The notes under the pieces were generated by a model. That model worked only from the letters and a program-made list of their open reading frames with translations. It did not search any database and was not told where the DNA came from. Source: Geothrix rubra (lineage in GTDB: Bacteria; Acidobacteriota; Holophagae; Holophagales; Holophagaceae). From it: DNA of 64,000 nucleotides. Shown here piece by piece: positions 35,175-45,737 of the stretch; position 1 is the stretch's first letter, and the number at the start of each line of letters is the position of its first letter. The stretch spans positions 124,001 through 188,000 of the forward strand of contig NZ_BSDD01000003.1 of NCBI RefSeq assembly GCF_030268065.1. Reading direction: 5' to 3'. Position numbers and translations under genes: made by a program.

Positions 35175-37277
35175 GTGGAGAACCAAAGCGTGAACCGGAC
35201 GACAGGAAGTGCACCTGACGCGGCGAGTCTGGATCAACGGGCGATCAACACCCTTCGCTTCCTTTCCGTGGATGCGATCCAGAAAGCCAACAGCGGCCAC
35301 CCCGGTCTGCCCCTGGGCGCAGCTCCGATGGCCTATGTGCTCTGGACGCGGTTTCTCCGGCACAATCCAGCCAACCCCAACTGGTTCAACCGCGATCGAT
35401 TCGTGCTCTCGGCCGGGCACGGTTCCATGCTGCTCTACAGCCTGCTGCATCTGACGGGCTACGACCTCCCCCTGGAACAGATCAGGCGCTTCCGGCAGTG
35501 GGGCAGCCTCACCCCGGGGCACCCGGAGCGGGGCCTCACTCCCGGCGTGGAGACCACCACCGGTCCGCTCGGCCAGGGCTTCGGCAACGGCGTGGGTCTG
35601 GCCATGGCCGAAGCCCACCTCGCCGCCCGCTACAACCGGCCGGGGTTCAAGATCATCGACCACTTCACCTACGGGCTGGTGAGTGACGGCGACCTCATGG
35701 AGGGCGTGGCCGCCGAGGCCGCCTCGCTCGCCGGCCATTTGAACCTCGGGAAGCTCATCTACCTCTACGACGACAACCACATCACGCTCGCGGCCTCGAC
35801 CCAGCTCACCTTCACCGAGGACCGGGCCCGGCGGTTCACGGCCTATGGGTGGCACACCCAGACCGTGGAAGAGGGCAATGACCTCGCGGCCATCGACCAG
35901 GCCCTTCGTGCGGCCCGGATGGAAACGGAGCGTCCCTCGCTGATCCTGGTGCGGACGCACCTCGGGTACGGGTCGCCCCACAAGCAGGACACCTTTTCCG
36001 CCCACGGCTCACCCCTGGGTGAAGACGAGGTGACCTTGACGAAGGCGCATCTGGGCTGGCCCGTGGAACCGCCCTTCCTGGTGCCCGCGGAGGTCGAACA
36101 GTTGTTCCATCGCGCGCTCGACCGGGGAAGCCGGGCCGAGGCCGAGTGGGCGGTGGACCTCTCCCGCTACGCGGCGCAGTTCCCCGACCTCGCCCGGGAA
36201 CTGCATCAGCTCATCGAGGGTGAACTCCCGGAAGGCTGGGATGCGGACCTCCCCGTGTTCGAGGCCGACGCCAAGGGCATGGCGACCCGAGTGGCCTCGG
36301 GGAGGATGCTCCAGACCCTCGCCGCGCGCCTGCCGGGCCTGATCGGCGGCTCCGCGGACCTGAACCCCTCCACGGACACCGAGTTGAAGGACCTGGGCAA
36401 TTTCCAGAGCTCCGACCAGGCGGTGGGTGACAGGCAGGGCTCGGCCGGCGGCGGATGGGGCTACGCAGGCCGCAACCTGGCGTTCGGCGTCCGCGAGCAC
36501 GGCATGGGGTCGATATTGAACGGCCTGGCCGCCCACGGCGGCCTCCTGCCCTTCGGCGCCACCTTCCTGACGTTCTCCGATTACCTGCGCCCCTCGATCC
36601 GGCTGGCGGCGCTGATGGAGCTTCCGGTGGTCTACGTCTTCACCCATGACAGCATCGGCATGGGCGAGGACGGCCCCACGCACCAATCCGTGGAGCATCT
36701 GGCCAGCCTGCGGGCCCTTCCCGGGCTGACCGTCATCCGCCCCGCAGACGCCAACGAAACCACGGTGGCCTGGCGCGTGGCCATCGAATCGCGCCACCGT
36801 CCCGTGGCCCTGGTCCTCACGCGCCAGAACGTGCCGACGCTGGACCGCACCCGGTTCGCGCCGGCTGAAGGCCTCCGGCACGGGGCCTATGTCCTGGCCG
36901 ATCCGCCCCAGGGTCCCCCGCGCCTGATCCTGCTGGCAAGCGGATCCGAGGTCGGCCTGATCGTGGCTGCAGCCGGGGACCTGCTGGCGAAGGACATCCC
37001 CGTCCGGATCGTTTCCATGCCGAGCTGGGAGCTGTTCGAGGCCCAGCCCCAGGCCTACCGGGATTCGGTGCTGCCGCCGACCATCCAGGCTCGGCTCGCG
37101 GTGGAGGCGGGGGTCACCCTCGGGTGGCACCGCTACGTCGGGGACAGGGGCGATGTGCTCGGCGTGGACCGTTTCGGCGCCTCGGCGCCCGGACCCGTCG
37201 TGCTGCGCGCATACGGATTCAGCCCGGAAAACGTCTGCCAACGCGCGCTGGCCCTGCTTGGCCAGGAAGGCAGGTGA
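35175..37277 (+). CDS. tkt: Transketolase
   Basis: A 700-aa thiamine-diphosphate transketolase that moves two-carbon units between pentose and triose/hexose phosphates. Visible motifs are '[19 protein letters not shown]', '[25 protein letters not shown]', the ThDP motif '[33 protein letters not shown]' (broken here for description: GDG-like core SDGDLMEG), '[16 protein letters not shown]' and '[27 protein letters not shown]' near the catalytic Glu. The start may be GTG 35175 or GTG 35190; the latter has GGAG upstream. It opens the carbon-metabolism operon, 4 bp before the rpiB-like gene. Confidence 0.96.
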   Translation: MENQSVNRTTGSAPDAASLDQRAINTLRFLSVDAIQKANSGHPGLPLGAAPMAYVLWTRFLRHNPANPNWFNRDRFVLSAGHGSMLLYSLLHLTGYDLPLEQIRRFRQWGSLTPGHPERGLTPGVETTTGPLGQGFGNGVGLAMAEAHLAARYNRPGFKIIDHFTYGLVSDGDLMEGVAAEAASLAGHLNLGKLIYLYDDNHITLAASTQLTFTEDRARRFTAYGWHTQTVEEGNDLAAIDQALRAARMETERPSLILVRTHLGYGSPHKQDTFSAHGSPLGEDEVTLTKAHLGWPVEPPFLVPAEVEQLFHRALDRGSRAEAEWAVDLSRYAAQFPDLARELHQLIEGELPEGWDADLPVFEADAKGMATRVASGRMLQTLAARLPGLIGGSADLNPSTDTELKDLGNFQSSDQAVGDRQGSAGGGWGYAGRNLAFGVREHGMGSILNGLAAHGGLLPFGATFLTFSDYLRPSIRLAALMELPVVYVFTHDSIGMGEDGPTHQSVEHLASLRALPGLTVIRPADANETTVAWRVAIESRHRPVALVLTRQNVPTLDRTRFAPAEGLRHGAYVLADPPQGPPRLILLASGSEVGLIVAAAGDLLAKDIPVRIVSMPSWELFEAQPQAYRDSVLPPTIQARLAVEAGVTLGWHRYVGDRGDVLGVDRFGASAPGPVVLRAYGFSPENVCQRALALLGQEGR

Positions 37278-37281
37278 TCCC

Positions 37282-37764
37282 ATGGCCTTGCCGCCTTCGG
37301 AAGGGAAGCGCATCGGGATCGCCTCTGATCACGGGGGATTCGAGCTGAAATCGGATCTGGCCGCACGCCTGCGCCAGGCCGGTTACGAGGTGGAGGACTT
37401 CGGCAACAGCCAGTACATGCCTGGCGATGACTATCCGGATTTTGTCGTGCCGCTGGCCCGGGCGCTCGCGGGTGGGCGCCTCCATCGTGGCGTGGCCATC
37501 TGCGGAAGCGGGGTGGGCGCATGCCTGATCGCCAACAGGGTCCCGGGCGTCCGGGCCTGCCTGATCCACGAGTCGTTTTCCGCGCACCAGGGGGTCGAGG
37601 ACGACGACCTGAACCTGCTCTGCCTCGGTGGCCTCGTGGTGGGCAAGGCCTTCGCGTGGGAGCTCGTCCAGACCTTCCTGGCGGCCCGGTTCACCGGCGC
37701 CGAGCGTCACCGCCGCCGCCTTTCCAGGGTGGCCGAGCTGGAAACCCACGGAGCCGGAACATGA
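37282..37764 (+). CDS. rpiB: RpiB/LacAB-family sugar-phosphate isomerase (ribose-5-phosphate isomerase B-like)
   Basis: A 160-aa RpiB-fold isomerase interconverting ribose-5-phosphate and ribulose-5-phosphate. The motifs are 'GIASDHGGFELK' at the N terminus, the catalytic Cys in 'GVAICGSGVGACLIANRVPGVRA', and 'HQGVEDDDLNLLCLG' in place of the usual RHNDANVL. This is a variant subgroup with a longer C-terminal tail (about 15 residues), so another aldose phosphate is possible. The context between tkt and tal strongly supports pentose phosphate work. Its stop overlaps the tal ATG by 4 bp. Confidence 0.9.
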   Translation: MALPPSEGKRIGIASDHGGFELKSDLAARLRQAGYEVEDFGNSQYMPGDDYPDFVVPLARALAGGRLHRGVAICGSGVGACLIANRVPGVRACLIHESFSAHQGVEDDDLNLLCLGGLVVGKAFAWELVQTFLAARFTGAERHRRRLSRVAELETHGAGT

Positions 37765-38897
37765 AGCACAATCCCTTGAAGCAACTGGGCGCGCTGGGTC
37801 AATCCGTCTGGCTGGACTACATCCGGAGGGACCTCATCGCCCACGGCGGCCTGCGGCGTCTCATCGAGGAGGATGGCCTGCGGGGAATGACCTCGAATCC
37901 GGCCATCTTCGAGAAGGCGATCACGGGCAGCCACGAGTACGATGACGACATCCAGGCCATGGTGAAGGCCGGGAAAGGTGCCCAGGACATCTACGAGGCC
38001 CTCAGCCTGCAGGATGTCCAAGGCGCGGCCGATGCGTTCCGGCCGGTCTACGAGAAGACCGACGGAAGGGACGGGTTCGTGAGCCTGGAGGTGAATCCCC
38101 ATCTGGCCCGCGACACCGACGGCACCCTGCGGGAAGCCCGGCGGCTATGGGCGGCCCTGGACCGGCCGAACGTCTTCATCAAGGTTCCCGCCACGACTCA
38201 GGGGCTGGCAGCCATCCAGCAGCTCACCCGCGACGGCATCAACGTCAACGTCACCTTGCTCTTTGGGCTGCCACGGTACCGGCAGGTGGCCGAAGCCTAC
38301 CTCGCCGGCCTTGAGGCCCGCCTCGCCCAGGGGCAGGCGGTCTCGCACCTCGCCTCGGTGGCCAGCTTCTTCGTGAGCCGCATCGATACCTTGGTGGATC
38401 CGCTGCTGGAAGCAGTCATCGCGCAGGGCGGCCCCAAGGCCGATCTGGCGAAGCAGGCCCTCGGACAAGTGGCCGTCGCCAGCGCCAGGCTGGCCTACCA
38501 GGACTGCAAGCACCTGTTCGGCTCGGACCGGTTCCGGACCATGGCCGAGAAGGGGGCGCGCATCCAAAGGCTCCTCTGGGCCAGCACCGGCACGAAGAAT
38601 CCCGGGTACAGCGATGTCAAATACATCGAGGAACTCATCGGGCCGGACACGGTCAATACGGTCCCCGTCGAAACCCTCGCGGCGTTCCGTGATCACGGTG
38701 TCGCCCAGGTGAACCTTGAGCGGGACCTTCCGACCGCCGCCCGCACCCTGGCGCAGCTGCCGGCCCTCGGCATCGACCTCGAGGCCGTGACCCGGCAACT
38801 CGAGGAGGACGGGATTGAAAAATTCAACCAGCCCTTTGACAAGCTCATGCTGGACCTGGAGAAACGGTCCCGTTCACCTGCCGCAAAGGGTTCCTGA
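37761..38897 (+). CDS. tal: Transaldolase
   Basis: A 378-aa transaldolase of the long TalA/Tal-Pgi-related subgroup. It swaps dihydroxyacetone units between sedoheptulose-7-P and glyceraldehyde-3-P. The Schiff-base Lys141 is in 'NVFIKVPATTQGL', the acid Asp19 in 'VWLDYIRRD', and 'GMTSNPAIFEKAI' and 'STGTKNPGYSDVKYIEELIG' are typical. In some bacteria this type is fused to Pgi; here pgi is separate, one gene downstream. ATG 37761 overlaps the rpiB stop. Confidence 0.96.
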   Translation: MKHNPLKQLGALGQSVWLDYIRRDLIAHGGLRRLIEEDGLRGMTSNPAIFEKAITGSHEYDDDIQAMVKAGKGAQDIYEALSLQDVQGAADAFRPVYEKTDGRDGFVSLEVNPHLARDTDGTLREARRLWAALDRPNVFIKVPATTQGLAAIQQLTRDGINVNVTLLFGLPRYRQVAEAYLAGLEARLAQGQAVSHLASVASFFVSRIDTLVDPLLEAVIAQGGPKADLAKQALGQVAVASARLAYQDCKHLFGSDRFRTMAEKGARIQRLLWASTGTKNPGYSDVKYIEELIGPDTVNTVPVETLAAFRDHGVAQVNLERDLPTAARTLAQLPALGIDLEAVTRQLEEDGIEKFNQPFDKLMLDLEKRSRSPAAKGS

Positions 38898-38953
38898 CAA
38901 CCGTTGGTCCCCCCCACCCGAGGGACGGGGGGAACAGGCATGGAGGCCTCCGC

Positions 38954-39589
38954 ATGAAAAGCCCGAGCAGGATCACGACCTTGTTTGTCGACATCGGGGG
39001 TGTCCTGCTCTCCGATGGCTGGAACCATGAAAGCCGGATGGAGGCCGCCGCGACCTTCGACCTGGATGCCCAGGAACTGGAGAATCGGCATCACCAGGCG
39101 TTCGATACCTACGAATCGGGCAGGCTCAGCCTGGAGGCCTATCTGGAACAGGTGGTGTTCCATCAGCGACGGGCCTTCACCCCTGACCAGTTCATGCGTT
39201 TCATGTTTGGACGGTCCAGGCCCATTCCGGGGATGATCGAGCTGATCCGCGGGCTGAAGGCCAGATACGCCTTGAAGGTCGTGGCCGTCAGCAACGAGGG
39301 GCGGGAATTGAATGCGCATCGCATCCGGACCTTCAAGCTGGATGGATTCGTGGATGCCTTCATCTCTTCCTGTTTCGTCCACCTCCGCAAGCCCGATCCG
39401 GAGATCTTCCGCCTGGCATTGGACATTGCCCAGGTGCCCGCCCCGCACGTGCTCTACCTTGAAAACACCCCGATGTTCATTACGATTGCGGAAGGTCTGG
39501 GGATCCAGAGCCTGCGCCACGCGGACTACGACTCCACCTGCAGGAACCTGGCTTCGGTTGGGCTGAACCCGGATGAAACGCTCCCTTGA
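38954..39589 (+). CDS. HAD-superfamily hydrolase-like protein
   Basis: A 211-aa HAD subfamily IA-type protein. Motif I is '[13 protein letters not shown]' with the nucleophile Asp but Gly where the usual acid/base Asp stands (DIGG instead of DxD). Motif II is 'VVAVSNEG', motif III '[12 protein letters not shown]' and motif IV '[11 protein letters not shown]', in which the usual paired acids are reduced. It may be a weak phosphatase or a non-catalytic member. It lies between tal and pgi, 56 bp after tal and 16 bp before pgi, so it is part of the operon and could remove a phosphorylated by-product. Confidence 0.88.
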   Translation: MKSPSRITTLFVDIGGVLLSDGWNHESRMEAAATFDLDAQELENRHHQAFDTYESGRLSLEAYLEQVVFHQRRAFTPDQFMRFMFGRSRPIPGMIELIRGLKARYALKVVAVSNEGRELNAHRIRTFKLDGFVDAFISSCFVHLRKPDPEIFRLALDIAQVPAPHVLYLENTPMFITIAEGLGIQSLRHADYDSTCRNLASVGLNPDETLP

Positions 39590-39605
39590 ACCCACAGGAA
39601 CCTCC

Positions 39606-41261
39606 ATGAGTCAACCCGCCAGCCGCCTCCCCCTCCTCCAGCGTCCATCCTGGAAGGCCTTGGCGGCTCACCACGACGAGGTGCGGCAGCTGCACCTGAA
39701 GGACCTGTTCGCCGGGGACGCCGGGCGCGGCGAGCGGTTGACGCTGTCCGCCGGGGATCTGTTCCTGGACTACTCCAAGAACCGCGTCACGGACCGGACC
39801 CTGGCGCTGCTGCTCCGCCTGGCCCAGGAGGCGGGCCTGGAGGAACGCATCAGGGCCATGTTCAATGGCGAGAAGATCAATGCCACGGAGGGCCGGGCCG
39901 CCCTTCATGTGGCCCTGCGCGCCCCGGCGGGCTCGACCGTCCTTGTGGATGGACGGAATGTCGTCCCCGAGGTGCAGGCCGTGCTTGAGCGGATGACGGC
40001 CTTCGCCAACCGCGTCCGGGCGGGCCAATGGACGGGCCACACCGGGAAACCCATCAGGAACCTTGTCAACATCGGCATCGGCGGCTCCGACCTCGGTCCC
40101 GTGATGGCCTACGAAGCCCTCAGGCACTACAGCGAGCGCAGCCTCACGTTCCGTTTTGTCTCGAACCTGGATGGCAGCGATTTCCTGGAGGCGACCCGGG
40201 ATCTCCATCCCGCGGAGACGTTGTTCATCGTGTCCTCCAAGACCTTCTCCACCCTCGAGACCATGACCAATGCGAACAGCGCCCGCGAATGGCTGATCGC
40301 TGGGCTGGGGGGCGACCCCAAGGCGGTGGCCAGGCACTTCGTGGCGGTGTCCACGGAGGCGGAGAAGGTGACGGCCTTCGGGATCGAGGCCGCCAACATG
40401 TTCGGCTTCTGGGACTGGGTCGGGGGCCGCTACTCCATGGATTCAGCCATTGGCCTCTCGACCATGGTGGCCATCGGACCCGACCACTTCAGGTCGATGC
40501 TCCGCGGCTTCCATCGGATGGACGAGCATTTCCGGACCGCACCCTTCGCGGAGAACATGCCGGTTCTCATGGGCCTGCTCTCCCTCTGGAACACCAACTT
40601 CCTGGGCGCGGAAACGGCCGCCGTCCTCCCCTACGAGCAGTACCTGAAGCGGTTTCCGGCCTACCTCCAACAGCTCACCATGGAGAGCAACGGCAAGCAC
40701 GTCACACGCGAGGGCAGACCGGTGGAGTACCAGACCAGCCCGATCTACTGGGGCGAACCGGGCACCAACGGCCAGCACTCCTTCTACCAGCTGATCCACC
40801 AGGGAACCCGCCTGATCCCCTGCGACTTCATCGCCTTCGACCACCCGCTGGTCCCCCTGGGCCGGCATCACGATCTGCTCCTGGCCAATGTGTTCGCCCA
40901 GGCGCGGGCCCTGGCCTTCGGCAAGACGGCGGAGGAAGTGGAAGCCGAAGGCACGGTGGCGCGGCTGGTGCCGCACCGGGTGTTCGAAGGCAACCGCCCT
41001 TCCAATGTCCTCATGGCCGACCGGCTCACGCCGGCGGTCCTCGGCCAGCTCACCGCCCTCTACGAGCACCTCGTCTTCACCCAGGGCGTAGTCTGGGACA
41101 TCGATTCCTTCGACCAGTGGGGGGTCGAGCTGGGCAAGGCCCTGGCCATGTCCATCATTCCGGACCTGGAAGGCGGAGCCGAGCCCACGCTGGGCTACGA
41201 CAGCTCCACGAACAACCTGATCCGCCGCTATCGCGCCTCGAAGGCCAGGAGCCCAGGATGA
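39606..41261 (+). CDS. pgi: Glucose-6-phosphate isomerase
   Basis: A 551-aa full-length Pgi that interconverts glucose-6-P and fructose-6-P. The signatures are '[18 protein letters not shown]', '[15 protein letters not shown]', '[19 protein letters not shown]' and '[16 protein letters not shown]' with the catalytic Glu and His, ending in '[10 protein letters not shown]'. ATG 39606 is chosen; the in-frame ATG at 39573 lies within the 3' end of the HAD gene. It overlaps the following glucosidase gene by 4 bp. Confidence 0.97.
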   Translation: MSQPASRLPLLQRPSWKALAAHHDEVRQLHLKDLFAGDAGRGERLTLSAGDLFLDYSKNRVTDRTLALLLRLAQEAGLEERIRAMFNGEKINATEGRAALHVALRAPAGSTVLVDGRNVVPEVQAVLERMTAFANRVRAGQWTGHTGKPIRNLVNIGIGGSDLGPVMAYEALRHYSERSLTFRFVSNLDGSDFLEATRDLHPAETLFIVSSKTFSTLETMTNANSAREWLIAGLGGDPKAVARHFVAVSTEAEKVTAFGIEAANMFGFWDWVGGRYSMDSAIGLSTMVAIGPDHFRSMLRGFHRMDEHFRTAPFAENMPVLMGLLSLWNTNFLGAETAAVLPYEQYLKRFPAYLQQLTMESNGKHVTREGRPVEYQTSPIYWGEPGTNGQHSFYQLIHQGTRLIPCDFIAFDHPLVPLGRHHDLLLANVFAQARALAFGKTAEEVEAEGTVARLVPHRVFEGNRPSNVLMADRLTPAVLGQLTALYEHLVFTQGVVWDIDSFDQWGVELGKALAMSIIPDLEGGAEPTLGYDSSTNNLIRRYRASKARSPG

Positions 41262-43699
41262 CACCGTCCCAGGACCTTCCCTTCGCCCCCGGCTGGCCGG
41301 GGATCCCACCCCGCTGGACCTCCAGCGCCAAGAGTGGGGTGGGCACCGCGCTGCGGTCGAGCGGAAGGACCTGGTTCACGGTGAGCCACGGCATCCTGAA
41401 CGAAGTCTACTACCCCCGCATCGACCAGGCCTGCACGCGCGACCTGGGGTTGATCGTGACGGACGGCAAGGGATTCCTGTCAGAGGAGAAGCGCCACGCC
41501 CGGCATGAAATCACCCCCTTCGCCGAAGGCGTCCCGGCCTTCCGCCTGGTGAACACCTGCTGCGAGGGGAGGTACCGGATCGAAAAGGAGATCCTCTCCG
41601 ACCCCAGCCGGGAAGTCGTCCTGCAACGGATCTCCTTCATCCCGCTCACGGGTGCCCTCGGGGACTACGCCCTCTACGCGCTGCTCACGCCCCACCTGGG
41701 CAACGCCGGGGCGGGCAATACGGCCTGGGTGGGCGAGGTCAAGGGCAGGCCCATGCTGTTCGCCGAGCGGAAGGGCACGGCCCTGGCGCTGGCCTGTTCG
41801 ACAGACTGGCTGAATCGGTCCGCGGGATTCGTCGGCACCTCCGACGGCTGGTCCGATCTCGATCTGCACCGGCGGATGGCATGGGGCTACGGGCGCGCGG
41901 AGAATGGCAACGTCGCGCTGACCGGGGAACTGGATCTCGTCGCCTCGAAGGGGCACTTCGTGCTCGCGCTCGGCTTCGGCCAGACCTTCGGCGAAGCCGC
42001 CCATCGAGCGGCCGCAAGCCTCCTGGACGGCTTCGATCAGGCGGCCTCCGAGTACTGCAGCGACTGGAAGGACTGGCAGGGCACCCTGCGGCCAATGCAG
42101 CAGCGTTCGGAACCGGGGGCACCCGACCTCTACCGGGTCTCCGCCGCCGTCCTGCGGACCCATGAATCGTCCCGCATTCCGGGAGGCATCATCGCCAGCC
42201 TTTCCATTCCCTGGGGGTTCTCGAAGGGCGACGGCGACCTCGGTGGCTACCACCTCGTGTGGCCGCGCGACCTGGTGGAGAGCGCGGGCGGCCTGATTGC
42301 AGCCGGGGCCTGGGAGGAAGGAAGCCGGGTGCTCCGCTACCTTGCGGTCACCCAGGAAGCCGATGGCCGCTGGCCCCAGAACATGTGGCTGGATGGCTCG
42401 CCCTACTGGGACGGCATCCAGATGGATGAGACCGGTTTCCCGATCCTGCTGGTGGACCTCGCCAACCGGTATGGCGCCCTGGAGCAGGCGGACTGCGAAC
42501 GCCTGTGGCCCATGGTGCGGCGGGCTGCCGGGTTCCTGGCCCGGAACGGTCCAGTCACCCAGCAGGATCGGTGGGAGGAAGACCCCGGCTACTCGCCGTT
42601 CACCCTGGCGGTGGAGGTGGCGGCGCTCCTGTGCGCGGCCGACCTTTCGGACCGGTTTGAGCCGGCGCTGGCCGACTACCTCCGGGAAACCGCCGATGCC
42701 TGGAACTCGGCCATCGAACGCTGGACCTATGCCACCGAAACGGAGCTTGCCCGTGAGGTTGGCGTCGACGGGTACTACGTCCGCATCGCCCCCCTGGACG
42801 AGGCCGACGCCTGCTCTCCGGCCATGGGGTTCGTACCCATCAAGAATCGCCCCCCGGGGGAAAGCTGCGCGGACGCCGCGCGCATCATCAGCCCCGACGC
42901 GCTGGCCCTGGTCCGGTTCGGGCTCCGGGCCCCGGACGACCCCCGCATCCTGAACACCCTCAAGGTCATCGACGCACGCCTCAGGACCGACACGCCCAGG
43001 GGTCCACTCTGGCGGCGCTACAACGGCGACGGCTACGGGGAGCATGAGGATGGCGCCCCCTTCGACGGCACGGGCATCGGGCGCCCCTGGCCCCTCCTGA
43101 CGGCTGAGCGCGCCCACTACGAACTGGCCGCGGGCCGGCCTGCGATGGCGGAGGCCATGGCCTCCGCCCTGTCGCGGTTCGCCAACAAGGGAGGCCTCCT
43201 GTCCGAGCAGGTCTGGGACGCGGCCGACATCCCCGAACGCGAACTGTTCTTCGGCCAGCCATCCGGTTCCGCCATGCCCCTCGCCTGGGCGCACGCCGAA
43301 TACATCAAGCTCTGCCGCTCCCTGGAGGACGGCGCCGTCTTCGACATGCCGCCGCAACCGGTCCAGCGCTACCAGGTGCTCAAGGTGGAGTCCCCCCACA
43401 TCATCTGGCGCTTCAACCACAAATGCCAGACGATGCCCGTGGGCAAGCGGCTCCGGATCGAGGCGCTCCAGCCGGCCATCCTCCACTGGAGCGCCGACGG
43501 CTGGGGAACCGTGGCGGACACCCCCACGCGGGACACCGGGCTCGGGCTCCATGTGGTCAATCTCCCCGCCGAGGCGATCCGGCCCGGTGGCCGGGTGGAC
43601 TTCACCTTCTTCTGGCCCCTCGCCGGCCATTGGGAAGGCCGGGATTTCGCCGTCGCGGTGGGTCGGGCCCCAACCCCAGACGCAGGAGCGCCCCGATGA
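41258..43699 (+). CDS. Intracellular glycoside hydrolase family 15 protein (glucoamylase/trehalase-like)
   Basis: An 813-aa protein of the bacterial glucoamylase type: an N-terminal beta-sandwich domain (about 1-270) and the (alpha/alpha)6 catalytic barrel (about 290-700). The barrel has '[18 protein letters not shown]', the general acid at Glu440 or Glu441 in '[12 protein letters not shown]' and the base Glu650 in 'LLSEQVWD'. A further beta domain of about 100 residues ends the protein. GH15 inverting enzymes release beta-glucose from glycogen, maltodextrin or trehalose. There is no signal peptide, so it acts in the cytoplasm and can feed the glucose kinase three genes on. It overlaps pgi and zwf by 4 bp each. 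Confidence 0.93.
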   Translation: MTPSQDLPFAPGWPGIPPRWTSSAKSGVGTALRSSGRTWFTVSHGILNEVYYPRIDQACTRDLGLIVTDGKGFLSEEKRHARHEITPFAEGVPAFRLVNTCCEGRYRIEKEILSDPSREVVLQRISFIPLTGALGDYALYALLTPHLGNAGAGNTAWVGEVKGRPMLFAERKGTALALACSTDWLNRSAGFVGTSDGWSDLDLHRRMAWGYGRAENGNVALTGELDLVASKGHFVLALGFGQTFGEAAHRAAASLLDGFDQAASEYCSDWKDWQGTLRPMQQRSEPGAPDLYRVSAAVLRTHESSRIPGGIIASLSIPWGFSKGDGDLGGYHLVWPRDLVESAGGLIAAGAWEEGSRVLRYLAVTQEADGRWPQNMWLDGSPYWDGIQMDETGFPILLVDLANRYGALEQADCERLWPMVRRAAGFLARNGPVTQQDRWEEDPGYSPFTLAVEVAALLCAADLSDRFEPALADYLRETADAWNSAIERWTYATETELAREVGVDGYYVRIAPLDEADACSPAMGFVPIKNRPPGESCADAARIISPDALALVRFGLRAPDDPRILNTLKVIDARLRTDTPRGPLWRRYNGDGYGEHEDGAPFDGTGIGRPWPLLTAERAHYELAAGRPAMAEAMASALSRFANKGGLLSEQVWDAADIPERELFFGQPSGSAMPLAWAHAEYIKLCRSLEDGAVFDMPPQPVQRYQVLKVESPHIIWRFNHKCQTMPVGKRLRIEALQPAILHWSADGWGTVADTPTRDTGLGLHVVNLPAEAIRPGGRVDFTFFWPLAGHWEGRDFAVAVGRAPTPDAGAPR

Positions 43700-45075
43700 C
43701 CAACCTGCCCCCCTCCGATGCCTTCGTCTTCTTCGGCGCCACCGGGGATCTGGCGTACAAGAAGGTCTTCCCCGCCCTGCAGGCGATGATCGGGCGTGGC
43801 CACCTGAATGCGCCCATCCTGGGGGTCGCCCGGGCGGGTTGGACCCTCGACCGCCTCAGGGAGCGTGCCAGGGCGAGCCTCGAGGAGCACGGCGGGGGCG
43901 TGGACCAGGCCGCCTTCGCGAAGCTCCTGGACCTCCTGCACTACATCGAAGGCGACTACCACGATCGGACCACCTTCGATGAGCTTCGCAGGCAGCTCGC
44001 CGGGGCGGCCCATCCCATCCACTACCTGGCCATCCCGCCCAGCATGTTCCCGGTGGTCATCGACCATCTGGGAGGCTCAGGCTCCGCCAGGAATGCCCGG
44101 GTGATCGTCGAGAAGCCCTTCGGCCGCGATCTGGCCTCGGCCCGCAGCCTCAGCGACACCATCCACACCGTGTTCAACGAGCCGGACGTCTTCCGCATCG
44201 ACCACTACCTCGGCAAGGAGGCCGTGCAGAACCTCATCGTGTTCCGCTTCGCGAACACCTTCCTCGAGCCCATCTGGAACCGGAACTACGTCGAGAGCGT
44301 GCAGATCACCATGGCCGAATCCTTCGGGGTCCAGGGCCGGGGCAGTTTCTACGAAGAAGCCGGCGCCATCCGTGACGTCATCCAGAACCACCTCATGCAG
44401 GTGGTGGGCTTCCTCGCCATGGAGCCCCCTGCGACCACCTACCGCGACGCCATCCGGGACGAGCTGGTCAAGGTGTTCCGCCAGGTCAAGCCGCTCGGTC
44501 CGGGGGACCTCGTCCGCGGGCAGTTCCAGGGCTATCGGGATGAGCCCGGAGTGGCCCCCGATTCGACGGTGGAGACCTTCGCGGCCCTCCGCCTCGAGGT
44601 GGACTCCTGGCGCTGGGAAGGCGTCCCCTTCTTCATCCGGGCGGGCAAGTGCCTCCCGGTGACGGCGACCGAGGTCAAGGTCAAGTTCAAGCGCCCCCCC
44701 CTCACCCGCCTGGCGCCGGGCATCGGGAACCACCTCCGGCTGCGCCTGAATCCCGAGTTGAGCATCGCGCTCGGGGCCCGGGTCAAGAAGCCCGGCGAGG
44801 AGATGATCGGTGAACCCACGGAACTGTCCCTGGTCCATCACGAGTCCGGGGATGAGATGGGCGCCTACGAGCGGCTGCTCGGTGATGCCATGGGGGGTGA
44901 CGCGACCCTGTTCGCGCGCCAGGATGCCGTGGAAGCCGCCTGGGCCATCGTGGATCCCGTCCTCGGCCATGCGACGCCCGTGCATCCCTACCAGCCCGGC
45001 ACCTGGGGGCCCGCGGAGGCGGCGGCCATGACGGCCGAGGTGGGTGGCTGGTCGGATCCGGAGGGTTCCCCATGA
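43696..45075 (+). CDS. zwf: Glucose-6-phosphate 1-dehydrogenase
   Basis: A 459-aa Zwf that oxidises glucose-6-P to 6-phosphogluconolactone with NAD(P)+. The motifs are the N-terminal nucleotide-binding '[17 protein letters not shown]', the phosphate-binding '[11 protein letters not shown]' and the active-site '[13 protein letters not shown]' (about 167-179). A small insertion-free C-terminal beta-sheet domain ends 'PYQPGTWGP'. It starts the oxidative branch, but no lactonase gene follows; gnd is two genes away. It overlaps both neighbours by 4 bp. Confidence 0.96.
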   Translation: MTNLPPSDAFVFFGATGDLAYKKVFPALQAMIGRGHLNAPILGVARAGWTLDRLRERARASLEEHGGGVDQAAFAKLLDLLHYIEGDYHDRTTFDELRRQLAGAAHPIHYLAIPPSMFPVVIDHLGGSGSARNARVIVEKPFGRDLASARSLSDTIHTVFNEPDVFRIDHYLGKEAVQNLIVFRFANTFLEPIWNRNYVESVQITMAESFGVQGRGSFYEEAGAIRDVIQNHLMQVVGFLAMEPPATTYRDAIRDELVKVFRQVKPLGPGDLVRGQFQGYRDEPGVAPDSTVETFAALRLEVDSWRWEGVPFFIRAGKCLPVTATEVKVKFKRPPLTRLAPGIGNHLRLRLNPELSIALGARVKKPGEEMIGEPTELSLVHHESGDEMGAYERLLGDAMGGDATLFARQDAVEAAWAIVDPVLGHATPVHPYQPGTWGPAEAAAMTAEVGGWSDPEGSP

Positions 45076-45737
45076 ACATCCTCGTCATCGATGTGGGAGG
45101 AACCCATGTGAAGGTGCTCGCGTCGGGCCAGACCGAGCCGCGCAAATTCGAATCCGGCCCCACCCTGACGCCTTCCCGGATGGTGGAGAAGGTCAAGGCG
45201 CTCACGGCCGACTGGTCCTACGGCGCCCTTTCGATCGGCTACCCGGGCCTGGTCGTGCACGGCCGGATCGCGGCAGAGCCGCGCAACCTGGGCCGGGGCT
45301 GGGTCGGTTTCGACTTCAGCGGGGCCTTCGGCCTGCCGGTCCGGATCATCAATGACGCGGCCATGCAGGCCCTGGGCAGTTATGAAGGAGGGCGCATGCT
45401 CTTCCTGGGGCTGGGTACGGGGCTGGGTTCGGCGATGATCGTCGGCGGCCGGATCGAGCCGATGGAGCTGGCCCACCTGCCCTATCGGAAGGGCCGCAGC
45501 TATGAGGACTGCCTGGGTCTGGCGGGCATGAAACGGCTGGGCCGGAAGAAATGGCGCAAGCACGTCTGGGCGGTGGTGGACCTGCTTCGGGGCGCGCTGG
45601 AGCCTGAGTCCGTGGCCGTGGGCGGCGGCAACGCCGTGAAACTGAAGCAGCTGCCTCCTGGCGTGCGCCGCGTCGACAACGCGAATGCCTTCGTCGGCGG
45701 CTTCCGCCTTTGGCAGGATGGAGGGCTCGAACGATGA
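45072..45737 (+). CDS. ROK-family glucokinase, polyphosphate-glucokinase-like
   Basis: A 221-aa protein with the phosphate-1 motif '[13 protein letters not shown]' (about 7-19), the '[13 protein letters not shown]' and '[12 protein letters not shown]' sugar-site segments and the adenosine-type '[12 protein letters not shown]' (about 112-123). The length, lack of the ROK zinc motif and the '[15 protein letters not shown]' region fit the polyphosphate glucokinase (PpgK) subgroup. The phosphoryl donor (polyP or ATP) cannot be told from sequence. It would convert glucose from the GH15 enzyme into glucose-6-P for Zwf and Pgi. Confidence 0.87.
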   Translation: MNILVIDVGGTHVKVLASGQTEPRKFESGPTLTPSRMVEKVKALTADWSYGALSIGYPGLVVHGRIAAEPRNLGRGWVGFDFSGAFGLPVRIINDAAMQALGSYEGGRMLFLGLGTGLGSAMIVGGRIEPMELAHLPYRKGRSYEDCLGLAGMKRLGRKKWRKHVWAVVDLLRGALEPESVAVGGGNAVKLKQLPPGVRRVDNANAFVGGFRLWQDGGLER

